Source: Rickettsiales bacterium (GTDB lineage: Bacteria; Pseudomonadota; Alphaproteobacteria; Rs-D84). Taken from it: a stretch of DNA of 9,055 nt. The notes beneath the pieces were generated by a model, which was given only the letters and a program-made list of their open reading frames with translations, made no database searches and was not told where the DNA came from. Shown in pieces: positions 1 through 6,308 of this stretch. The stretch's first letter is position 1; every line of letters begins with the position of its first letter. The position numbers and the translations under genes were made by a program. The stretch lies in assembly GCA_031283565.1 (NCBI GenBank), contig JAITBM010000077.1, forward strand, positions 1 to 9,055. The letters are read 5' to 3'.

Positions 1-292
1 GTTTGAAAAATGCGACTTTATCATCTGTCCGGCCAGTAGCGGCCCGGCCATTCCATTGAACAGCGATTTGTCTCCGATGGAGTATTATGCATTGGACCTA
101 TTCACGGTGGCGATGAATCTGTCAGGAATACCGGCCTGTTCGGTCCCATGCGGGAGGACGGGCGATGGCTTGCCGCTGGGCTTGCAGGTATTAGGGCGCC
201 GGTTCGACGATTTTTCGGTTTTGCATTTCGCGCGGGAAATAGAAAAGCTTGCCGCGTTGGACAATCGCCCGACAAGAATAATGGGGGAATGA
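1..292 (+). CDS. gatA: Aspartyl/glutamyl-tRNA amidotransferase subunit A, C-terminal end (partial)
   Basis: This is the last 96 codons of a reading frame entering from the left edge; the first full codon is at position 2 and the stop is TGA at 290-292. The translation matches the end of the amidase-signature subunit GatA: a block with DLFTVAMNLSGIPACSVPCG, then GLPLGLQVLGRRFDD, then a final helix (FAREIEKL). GatA releases ammonia from glutamine, which GatB uses to convert Asp-tRNA(Asn) or Glu-tRNA(Gln) to the correct amidated form in the cytoplasm. The catalytic Lys-Ser-Ser residues lie upstream of the window and cannot be checked. The gatB start codon follows the stop with no gap, so the two genes are almost certainly cotranscribed and translationally coupled. 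Whether gatC lies upstream is not visible. Confidence 0.93.
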   Translation, partial: FEKCDFIICPASSGPAIPLNSDLSPMEYYALDLFTVAMNLSGIPACSVPCGRTGDGLPLGLQVLGRRFDDFSVLHFAREIEKLAALDNRPTRIMGE

Positions 293-1786
293 ATGGCGTA
301 TCTGATAAAGGGCAAGACCGGAGATTGGGAGCTTGTGATAGGTCTTGAGACTCACATAGAGCTTTTGTCGCAGTCGAAATTGTTTTCTTCCGCATCTGCA
401 GACTACAAGCCTTCGGCTCAGCCGAACACGCAGGTGTCGGCCATTGACGCAGCTATGCCGGGAATGCTTCCGTCGCTTAATAAAGAATGTGTGAGGCAGG
501 CAATTAAAATGGGGCTTGGACTGAACGCGGAAATCTCGAAAAAGTCGCGCTTTGCAAGAAAACAGTACTTTTATCCGGATCTGCCGAGCGGTTATCAGAT
601 AAGTCAGCCGGCGAATGAGCCTCCGATAGTCGGGCGCGGGTGCATTGAAATAATAGGCGAAGACGGAGAGCCCAAAAAAGTTTTTATCGAAAGAGCTCAT
701 CTTGAGCAGGATGCCGGCAAGGCCAAGCACGATGCGCACCCTAATAAGACCTATGTGGATTTGAATCGTGCGGGCGTGGCGTTGCTGGAGATTGTAACCT
801 TTTTGGATACGGCGCCGGGCGCGGAAAATTCGTTTATCGAGTCGCCGGGCGAAGCTGAAAGATATTTGCGCGAAATAAGGTCCATTGCGCGCGCCCTGGG
901 GATCTCGAACGCGAATATGGAAGAGGGCTCTATGAGGGCGGATGTGAACGTATCAGTGCGTCCTGCGGGCTCTATGGAATTTCGCACGCGTACTGAGACG
1001 AAAAACATGGTGTCGTTCAAGTTCATAAAATCGGCGATAGAATATGAGGCTAAGCGCCAGATAGCAATCTATGAATCCGGTGGCCTTGTCAGCCAAGACA
1101 CTATGCGGTACAACCAGGCGGAGGGAACAACAAGCGTGATGCGCTCGAAAGAGGACGCGCTGGATTATCGATATTTTCCTGACCCGGACCTGCTTCCGTT
1201 GATAATAACCGGAGAAGAAATAGAGGTGGAGCGGCGGAAATTGCCGGAACTTCCATCAGCGCGAAGAAAGCGCTATGCGGACTTTGGGCTGGCCGCGATT
1301 GATGCAAATCGCATAGGCGAAGACAGTAGCATGCGGGAATTTTTCGAATCTGTGATTGCCGGCAATTCTAGACGCGCGAAGCATGCTGCGAACTGGATTT
1401 TGGGTGATCTGGCGGCGATCCCTGAGTATGAAATGCGGGCCCAGCATCTGGCAGAATTGGTAGACATGCTGTTATCGGATGAAATATCAAGTCGGAACGC
1501 CAAGGATATTTTTGCAAAAATGACAACCGGGGAAGCGGGTAGTCCGCGCGAAATATCGGAAAAATACGGATTCAGGCAATCGGGCGATACCGCGGCCATC
1601 GAAGCTGCAATAGATGCAGCGATTGCGGCGAATGCGGATGCGCTGGCGCAGTACCGCGCTGGAAAAACTGGTTTGCTTGGATTTTTCGTTGGACAGGTTA
1701 TGAAAGCGACCGGCGGCTCCGCAAATCCGAAGGCAGTGAACGAATTGTTGTTGAAAAAAATTATCATAGGCCCGCCATCTTCTTAA
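293..1786 (+). CDS. gatB: Aspartyl/glutamyl-tRNA amidotransferase subunit B
   Basis: The 497-residue product is GatB, the subunit that binds mischarged Asp-tRNA(Asn)/Glu-tRNA(Gln), activates the side-chain carboxylate with ATP and amidates it with ammonia from GatA. Family blocks are in order: WELVIGLETHIELLSQSKLF (12-31), ARKQYFYPDLPSGYQISQ (88-105), RAHLEQDAGK (134-143), DLNRAGVALLEIV (156-168), NMEEGSMRADVNVSVRP (208-224), MRSKEDALDYRYFPDPDLLPL (283-303), and a C-terminal YqeY-like tRNA-binding domain ending GKTGLLGFFVGQVMKATGG (457-475). The usual proline of the NRAGVPLLEIV block is alanine here. Between LLEIV and SPGEAERYL there are extra residues (about 169-182) relative to the family pattern I know, which partly explains a length somewhat above the usual 475-490. 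ATG directly abuts the gatA stop, and a G-rich GGGGGA run inside the gatA end can serve as ribosome binding site. Confidence 0.97.
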   Translation: MAYLIKGKTGDWELVIGLETHIELLSQSKLFSSASADYKPSAQPNTQVSAIDAAMPGMLPSLNKECVRQAIKMGLGLNAEISKKSRFARKQYFYPDLPSGYQISQPANEPPIVGRGCIEIIGEDGEPKKVFIERAHLEQDAGKAKHDAHPNKTYVDLNRAGVALLEIVTFLDTAPGAENSFIESPGEAERYLREIRSIARALGISNANMEEGSMRADVNVSVRPAGSMEFRTRTETKNMVSFKFIKSAIEYEAKRQIAIYESGGLVSQDTMRYNQAEGTTSVMRSKEDALDYRYFPDPDLLPLIITGEEIEVERRKLPELPSARRKRYADFGLAAIDANRIGEDSSMREFFESVIAGNSRRAKHAANWILGDLAAIPEYEMRAQHLAELVDMLLSDEISSRNAKDIFAKMTTGEAGSPREISEKYGFRQSGDTAAIEAAIDAAIAANADALAQYRAGKTGLLGFFVGQVMKATGGSANPKAVNELLLKKIIIGPPSS

Positions 1787-1858
1787 CGGAGTCATCTCCC
1801 CGCGATCAGGTCTTGCAATGGCATATTTTTTAGAATAAAGGGGGAGAAGCGGCCGAAA

Positions 1859-2446
1859 TTAAATGCAGGCAACGCTGTGATTCTTGGCCGCAAGCCATAA
1901 AGCTCCGTACCCTGACCCATAAATGGAACAGAGCAGAACGGCAATCCCGCCTATTGCGACCAAAACCGCCAACTTTTTCCCGCCCATGCAATGATAGGCG
2001 ATATTATATAGCAGAAACAAGACATAACCGTCAACAAATATGCTTATCAGCCAGAGCGAAGCGCAGCTCCAAGCCAAAGAATCAACGATAAGAATAACCG
2101 GATACATGAAAAATATGCTGGATACGCCCTTAACAGCCAGCTCCCAATCCCGGTTTCCGCCTGTGATTTCGGACAGAAGCATCATCAGTCCGGCGAAAGC
2201 AAAAAGCACGCCGACGGCGACTATGGGGTAGACGAAAATCTTTACGAAAAATCCGCCGAAGTGAATTGCGCCGCCGCCGATCAGGCTAATGACAAAAATC
2301 GCAAACCCGCCCAGCATGCCATAAAGAAAAGCCTTTATGACTGCATCTTCAAAGCTGCCATCGACAACAATTTTTTTGAAGAATCGCTCTGGTCTGGTAA
2401 GAACCAGCCAAGCACGCCTTGGAATGGAGCATAGAATTTTTAACAT
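1859..2446 (-). CDS. Small multi-pass membrane protein, Yip1-family-like
   Basis: The 195-residue product is very hydrophobic, with about five probable membrane segments (near residues 37-60, 65-92, 108-125, 128-153 and 157-178). The N-terminus is a short amphipathic stretch, PRRAWLVLTRPERFFKKIV, before the first membrane span. That pattern of a soluble P-x-x-F-F-x-x-I lead-in, then a loop with GGNRDWELAVKGVSS and a hydrophobic segment with a central proline (FFMYPVILIV), resembles bacterial Yip1-domain proteins, whose function is generally unknown. I infer the family from this pattern only. The ATG start has an upstream GAAAGG-type ribosome binding site about 8 nt away. The gene stands alone on the minus strand, convergent with gatB (72 bp apart) and divergent from der (63 bp apart). 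No catalytic motif is visible; any integral membrane protein of similar topology is an alternative. Confidence 0.8.
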   Translation of the reverse strand: MLKILCSIPRRAWLVLTRPERFFKKIVVDGSFEDAVIKAFLYGMLGGFAIFVISLIGGGAIHFGGFFVKIFVYPIVAVGVLFAFAGLMMLLSEITGGNRDWELAVKGVSSIFFMYPVILIVDSLAWSCASLWLISIFVDGYVLFLLYNIAYHCMGGKKLAVLVAIGGIAVLLCSIYGSGYGALWLAAKNHSVACI

Positions 2447-2479
2447 TACGAGCGCCTTTCTTTTTGGCTAATTTTGATT

Positions 2480-2485
2480 TATAAT
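2480..2485 (+). promoter_or_regulatory. Putative -10 box of the der promoter
   Basis: A perfect TATAAT lies 24 bp before the der ATG in the 63-bp divergent region. It would start transcription near 2492 and give a leader of about 18 nt that contains the AAGGA ribosome binding site (2498-2502), 7 nt before the start. At the optimal 17-bp distance the -35 position reads TTTCTT, a poor match, so the assignment rests on the -10 box and context. The same AT-rich stretch must also serve the membrane protein gene on the other strand. Confidence 0.5.
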
Positions 2486-2509
2486 AAATGAAAAATCAAG
2501 GATAAAAAG

Positions 2510-3805
2510 ATGAGAATCGCAATACTGGGCCGCCCGAATGTCGGCAAATCAAGCCTTTTCAACGCATTCACCTGCAGCAGGGATGCGCTAGTGCATGACC
2601 GGCCCGGCGTCACCCGCGACATGGTGGAGGGTTCGCGCGGTTCATTGATATTCATGGACACCGCGGGGCTGGACCAAACGGAGGAATTGCTTGGGCAGGC
2701 GACGGACTTGGCGCTTGAAGCTGCGAAACGCGCAGACACTATTTTGTTCGTGGTGGACGGAAAAAGCGGGCTTCACCCGATGGACACGGAATGGGCGAAG
2801 AGAATCCGCGCACTGAACAAAAATGTGATATTGCTGGCGAACAAGAGCGATGTGAAATCGGCCGGGGATAATTTGCATGAATTCTACAAGCTGGGATTCG
2901 GAAAGCCGTTGCCCGTGTCTGCGGAGCATAATCTTGGCTTGCGTGAAGCGCTTGCCCTCTTGGGCGGAGGAGCCGCTCCCGCAAAGGAGTACAGAATCCG
3001 CATAGTAGTGATGGGCGTGCCGAATGTCGGCAAATCAACGTTGATAAACCTTCTTGCCAAAGCACCGCGCGTCCTGGTGCGGAACGAGCCAGGAATAACG
3101 CGCGATGCAGTACGAATACCGGCAAAAATCCTTGGTCGCGAAGCGATGATAATAGACACGGCCGGCCTGCGAAAAAAATCGCGCGTAAGCGACGATGTGG
3201 AAACGCTCGCGGCGCTGAAGGCGCTGGACGCTATGGCCTGCGCGGACGCTGCGATTCTAATGATCGACGCGCGGGGCGGCATAGAAAAGCAGGCCGCGCA
3301 AATAGCGGGGCGCATTTTTGACGCCGGTAAAATTTTATGCGTTGCGCTGAACAAATGGGATCTTGTGCCGATTGAGGAACGCTCGGGCAAATTGCTGCAA
3401 TTGAAACATGCGTTTGCCGGCAGTCACAGTCAGATTATAAGGCCGCTGATATTGCCGATAAGCGCCGAAACTGGCGTGGGCGTAAACAATATGATGAAGC
3501 GCCTGTTCGCCCTGATAGACAAGTCCAGCGAGCGTGCGCCGACATCATTTGTGAATAGGATCTTGGAAAAATTAGTACTCGAAAAGCAACCCCCGATGTC
3601 GCGACTGAAGCGTCCAATGAAAATAAAATTCGCCTCGCAGACGGGAATGGGCGAGATAACAATAAACGTCGGCGGCGCCAGCGAAATACCGGAAAGTTAT
3701 ACACGGTATTTAAGGCGGGGCTTGGCTACGGCGCTCGGCTGGGAAAGTCTTCCGCTTGTGATAAAATACAGTCAGTCGTCCAATCCATATCACCGGTCGT
3801 CTTGA
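2510..3805 (+). CDS. der: Ribosome biogenesis GTPase Der (EngA), double GTPase
   Basis: The 431-residue product has two tandem Era/Obg-type G domains and a C-terminal KH-like domain, the arrangement specific to Der, which acts in late 50S subunit assembly. Domain 1: G1 GRPNVGKS (7-14), G2 RPGVTRD (31-37), G3 DTAG (50-53), G4 NKSD (111-114), G5 SAE (137-139). Domain 2: G1 GVPNVGKS (169-176), G2 EPGITRD (193-199), G3 DTAG (216-219), G4 NKWD (281-284), G5 SAE (318-320). The KH-like part runs from about 343 to 420 (FVNRILEKL ... GWESLPLVIKY). All nucleotide-binding motifs are intact. The G2-to-G3 segment of domain 1 looks several residues shorter than usual, and the total length is at the short end of the family. 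The ATG is preceded by AAGGA with 7-nt spacing. The gene appears to be a single transcription unit, convergent with accC. Confidence 0.97.
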   Translation: MRIAILGRPNVGKSSLFNAFTCSRDALVHDRPGVTRDMVEGSRGSLIFMDTAGLDQTEELLGQATDLALEAAKRADTILFVVDGKSGLHPMDTEWAKRIRALNKNVILLANKSDVKSAGDNLHEFYKLGFGKPLPVSAEHNLGLREALALLGGGAAPAKEYRIRIVVMGVPNVGKSTLINLLAKAPRVLVRNEPGITRDAVRIPAKILGREAMIIDTAGLRKKSRVSDDVETLAALKALDAMACADAAILMIDARGGIEKQAAQIAGRIFDAGKILCVALNKWDLVPIEERSGKLLQLKHAFAGSHSQIIRPLILPISAETGVGVNNMMKRLFALIDKSSERAPTSFVNRILEKLVLEKQPPMSRLKRPMKIKFASQTGMGEITINVGGASEIPESYTRYLRRGLATALGWESLPLVIKYSQSSNPYHRSS

Positions 3806-3813
3806 AAAAGACG
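3798..3813. other. Short perfect hairpin spanning the der stop codon
   Basis: CGTCTT (3798-3803) and AAGACG (3808-3813) form a 6-bp perfect inverted repeat around GAAA, a GNRA-type tetraloop when read on the plus strand. The der TGA (3803-3805) lies inside it. No T-run follows on either strand, so it does not qualify as an intrinsic terminator. It might protect the 3' end of the der mRNA or be incidental. The rest of the 97-bp convergent gap to accC shows no convincing terminator. Confidence 0.25.
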
Positions 3814-3902
3814 CTCTTAACGCTTGCCATTATGCGACAAAATTGTGGCTGAATTAGCTGAGTTTTGCTGGTTGGGCTCGCAACGACATATAAAAGCGTC
3901 CC

Positions 3903-5258
3903 CTATCTGAGAAATCTTTCAAGCCAGTGATTGTCGAAATGCCCCGCTTGGACATCGGCATTGTCAAGCAATCGCGCTTGTAGGGGAATGGTATTTTTAA
4001 CGCCATCAATTCGGAATTCGGACAATGCCCGCCGTGCGCGGACAATGCAGGAATCACGATCGGCGGCCCACACTATGACCTTGGCGATCATAGAGTCATA
4101 ATTCGGAGGAATTTTATAGCCCGGATATGCGGCAGAGTCAACGCGCACTCCGAGTCCCCCGGGCGCGGCGAATTGCGTCAGCCTTCCCGGATTTGGAACG
4201 AAAGTCTCAGGATCTTCGGCGTTCACGCGCAACTCGATGGCATGTCCGCGCGGCGTTAAGCTTTCCTGTGAAAAACTAAGCGGTTCGCCGGAGGCGACGC
4301 GAATCTGCTCGGCGGCCAGATCTACGCCGTAAACCTGTTCGGTAACGGGGTGTTCGACTTGCAGACGGGTGTTCATTTCAAGGAAATAGAATTTTCCGTT
4401 TTCATACATGAACTCCAAAGTTCCGGCATTTACATAGCCCATTTTGTTGATGGCCGCCCGGCAGATTTCGATCATTTCAGCGCGCTCGTCTGCGGGAACC
4501 ATTGCGGCGGGGCATTCCTCCAGAACTTTTTGATTCTTGCGCTGAAGCGAGCAGTCTCTTTCGCCTACAATAGCTACATTGCCGAAACTGTCACCAATGA
4601 CCTGAAATTCGATATGGCGCGGATGAAGCAGGAGCTTTTCCATATAGAGCGTGTCGTCTCCGAATCCGTTTTTAGCCTCGGCTTTGGTAAGTGAAAAAGC
4701 CTCCGCCATTTCAGAAGCGGCAAACACGGGCCTCATGCCTTTCCCGCCGCCGCCCGCCGAGGCTTTCAGCATTACGGGATACCCGATTTTTTCTCCCCAC
4801 GACAGGGCGTCTTCAAGTGAGGCGACGGCTCCGTCGCTGCCAGGCACAACGGGAAGTCCGCATTCGATTGCAGTCTTTTTTGCATTTACTTTATCGCCCA
4901 TTTTTGTGATAGTTTCGCTGGATGGTCCGATCCAAATTATGCCGTGCTGCTCGACCTTTTTGACGAAGTCGGCGCGCTCGGACAAAAATCCGTACCCCGG
5001 ATGAATCGCGTCAGAGTTTGTGAGAAGGGCGGCGGTGATAATGGCCGCCTCGTTCAGATAAGAATCCTTGGCGGCTGCCGGGCCGATGCAGACGGATTCG
5101 TCGGCCAATGCGACATGGACTGCCTCGGAATCGGCTGTGGAATAAACTGCCACAGTTTCGATTTCCATGTCTTTACATGCGCGAATGACGCGCAACGCTA
5201 TCTCGCCGCGATTTGCGATCAGCACTTTTTTTATTTTCAGCCCCGCTGTGGTTTTCAT
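3903..5258 (-). CDS. accC: Acetyl-CoA carboxylase, biotin carboxylase subunit
   Basis: The 451-residue product carboxylates the biotin on the carrier protein AccB using ATP and bicarbonate, the first half-reaction of malonyl-CoA synthesis for fatty acids. Length matches the family (about 450). The N-terminal domain carries KKVLIANRGEIALRVIRA (10-27) and HPGYGFLSE (86-94). The ATP-grasp domain has Lys123 (MGDK), Lys165 followed by the glycine loop GGGGKGMR (169-176), the EKLL-HIEFQV segment with His215, Lys244 (NQKVLEE), Glu282, and the catalytic signature EMNTRLQVEHPVTE (294-307) with Glu294, Asn296, Arg298 and Glu302. Arg344 (ELRVNAEDP) completes the biotin/bicarbonate site, and the C-terminal domain ends NHWLERFLR. 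The correspondences to active-site residues are from known family structures. The gene follows accB by 6 bp, and an AGGATAGAG stretch overlapping the end of accB is the likely ribosome binding site. Confidence 0.97.
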   Translation of the reverse strand: MKTTAGLKIKKVLIANRGEIALRVIRACKDMEIETVAVYSTADSEAVHVALADESVCIGPAAAKDSYLNEAAIITAALLTNSDAIHPGYGFLSERADFVKKVEQHGIIWIGPSSETITKMGDKVNAKKTAIECGLPVVPGSDGAVASLEDALSWGEKIGYPVMLKASAGGGGKGMRPVFAASEMAEAFSLTKAEAKNGFGDDTLYMEKLLLHPRHIEFQVIGDSFGNVAIVGERDCSLQRKNQKVLEECPAAMVPADERAEMIEICRAAINKMGYVNAGTLEFMYENGKFYFLEMNTRLQVEHPVTEQVYGVDLAAEQIRVASGEPLSFSQESLTPRGHAIELRVNAEDPETFVPNPGRLTQFAAPGGLGVRVDSAAYPGYKIPPNYDSMIAKVIVWAADRDSCIVRARRALSEFRIDGVKNTIPLQARLLDNADVQAGHFDNHWLERFLR

Positions 5259-5264
5259 GAAGCT

Positions 5265-5735
5265 CTATCCTATCGTCACAAGCGGTGTTCCGAATTCAAC
5301 GGTGTCCCCGTCTTTGACAAGGACATCGGCCACGATCCCGTCGCGGTCCGCCTTGACGGGATTAAAGGTTTTCATGGCCTCAACCAGACAGAGCGTGTCT
5401 CCTTTGGATACATGGGCCCCGACCTGGGCGAACGGCTTGGAGTCCGGATCCGGAGACAGATAGACAACCCCCACCATCGGGGACAGCACCGCTCCGGTTT
5501 CGGGCTGAGCGGCGGGCGGCGTAGCGGCGCAAAAAGCCCCAGGCACCGCGCCCGAATAGAAATCGGCGCCGCCCCCCGGAGTCTGAGCACTGAAATGGGG
5601 ATGGGCGAATTGTTGCTTTGACAGATGAATTTTCGCTTTGACGAGACCGAAAAGGATGGAAGAATCGACGGTAATTTCTAACAGTCCCAAATCGTTCATC
5701 AATTTTGCGACGCGCGCGATTTCACGTTCTGACAT
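5265..5735 (-). CDS. accB: Acetyl-CoA carboxylase, biotin carboxyl carrier protein
   Basis: The 156-residue product is BCCP, which carries biotin between the AccC carboxylase and the AccAD carboxyltransferase. It has the usual three parts: an N-terminal helical region (1-39), an Ala/Pro/Gly-rich flexible linker (about 44-80), and a C-terminal biotinyl domain (81-156) beginning GAVLSPMVGVVY. The biotin attachment motif EAMK is at 119-122, so Lys122 is the modified residue. The segment between strands (PDPDSKPFAQVG) is the 'thumb' typical of acetyl-CoA carboxylase carriers, which separates it from lipoyl domains and other biotin carriers. ATG follows the rnpA stop codon with no gap. AGAGGT (complement of 5741-5746), inside the end of rnpA, is a good Shine-Dalgarno sequence. 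accC follows 6 bp later, the classic accB-accC pairing. Confidence 0.96.
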   Translation of the reverse strand: MSEREIARVAKLMNDLGLLEITVDSSILFGLVKAKIHLSKQQFAHPHFSAQTPGGGADFYSGAVPGAFCAATPPAAQPETGAVLSPMVGVVYLSPDPDSKPFAQVGAHVSKGDTLCLVEAMKTFNPVKADRDGIVADVLVKDGDTVEFGTPLVTIG

Positions 5736-6152
5736 TCAAAACCTCTTTTTACACTTTGGCATTCTACCATATTTTGCTGGCATGTCAATCCCTCTGGGCG
5801 CCGGGTGGGCGTACGAATTCGACAATCTGGCCCGGCCCGGAGACTTCATGCTGCGGAAAGCCTGCTGCAACAGATGCAATCCGTTGCGCCATTCGATTCC
5901 TATCATGGGCGCCTTTGCGATAATGAGGATGTCGAATGCAGCCGGACGTTCCGAAACGGCGAACCAGGCGCGGAACACCCTGCGGATTCGGTTTCGATCG
6001 ACCGCTTTGGGGAACGACCGCTTGCTTGCGATAAGCGCGTACTGGCTTTTGTCATGCTTTTTAGGTCGAAATTTTATCGCGAATGGCTTTGCATGAATGA
6101 TGAGATTGTCGTCAAATACGAAATCACATTTAAGTTTTATAGTATTTTTCAT
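5736..6152 (-). CDS. rnpA: Ribonuclease P protein component
   Basis: The 138-residue basic protein is RnpA, which binds the RNase P RNA and helps it remove 5' leaders from precursor tRNAs. The diagnostic RNR-type motif is present as SKRSFPKAVDRNRIRRVFRAWF (43-64), preceded by an N-terminal CDF segment (9-11) and a beta-strand region typical of the family. The conserved core ends near residue 104. The last ~34 residues (105-138) are a basic, Pro-rich tail beyond the usual 110-125-residue length. The stop TGA directly abuts the accB ATG, so rnpA heads an rnpA-accB-accC unit. This is unusual, because rnpA normally sits between rpmH and yidD/yidC; no rpmH is present upstream. No Shine-Dalgarno sequence precedes the ATG, consistent with a leaderless or nearly leaderless start. 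Weak overall conservation is normal for this family; the motif makes the call secure. Confidence 0.92.
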   Translation of the reverse strand: MKNTIKLKCDFVFDDNLIIHAKPFAIKFRPKKHDKSQYALIASKRSFPKAVDRNRIRRVFRAWFAVSERPAAFDILIIAKAPMIGIEWRNGLHLLQQAFRSMKSPGRARLSNSYAHPAPRGIDMPAKYGRMPKCKKRF

Positions 6153-6158
6153 GCCCGC

Positions 6159-6186
6159 ATGCTATCATAAAAAATTCTGCTTGCAA
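6159..6186 (-). promoter_or_regulatory. Candidate promoter of rnpA-accB-accC
   Basis: On the minus strand TTGCAA (6186-6181) is followed after 16 bp by TAGCAT (6164-6159). With that -10 box, transcription would begin at 6152, the A of the rnpA ATG. An overlapping alternative -10, TATGAT (6169-6164), is a better hexamer but sits only 11 bp from TTGCAA and would leave a 5-nt leader. Either way there is no room for a ribosome binding site. The -35 hexamer is identical to the one in the tRNA-Val promoter upstream. The reading is by eye and uncertain. Confidence 0.35.
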
Positions 6187-6233
6187 AATTCGCGCTGGCT
6201 ATCCGGAACGGATTATGTTCGAAAAAAATTAAA

Positions 6234-6308
6234 TGGTGGGCGTTGAGGGATTTGAACCCCCGACCTGCTCGATGTAAGCGAGATGCGCTACCGCTGCGCT
6301 AAACGCCC
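6234..6308 (-). tRNA. tRNA-Val (anticodon UAC)
   Basis: Read on the minus strand, 75 nt fold as a complete tRNA: acceptor GGGCGTT/AACGCCC (7 perfect pairs), D stem GCGC/GCGC with loop AGCGGTA, anticodon loop CTTACAT, variable loop AGGTC, T stem GGGGG/CCCTC (one G-T pair) with loop TTCAAAT, discriminator A, and an encoded CCA end. The anticodon TAC (complement of 6274-6276) reads GUA and other Val codons. A73 fits valine tRNAs. The top pair of the anticodon stem is a T-C mismatch (6283 with 6267); the other four pairs are standard. The tRNA is followed at once by a T-rich run (complement of 6224-6233), which may assist termination. The next gene downstream is rnpA. Confidence 0.96.

Noticed and set aside
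191..739. 182-codon minus-strand frame opposite gatA/gatB.
   Set aside because: Lies wholly antisense to clear family genes and shows no protein-like pattern.
1795..1847. Inverted repeat TCTCCCC / GGGGAGA in the gatB-membrane protein convergent gap, as a bidirectional terminator.
   Set aside because: Only 7 bp with a 39-nt loop and no T-run directly after the stem on either strand; too weak to call.
3810..3900. GACGCT / AGCGTC repeat flanking the der-accC gap as a large stem.
   Set aside because: Six base pairs separated by 79 nt are not significant.
4350..5621. Several long plus-strand frames opposite accC and accB (up to 225 codons).
   Set aside because: They are antisense shadows of well-conserved genes, with no conserved domain of their own.
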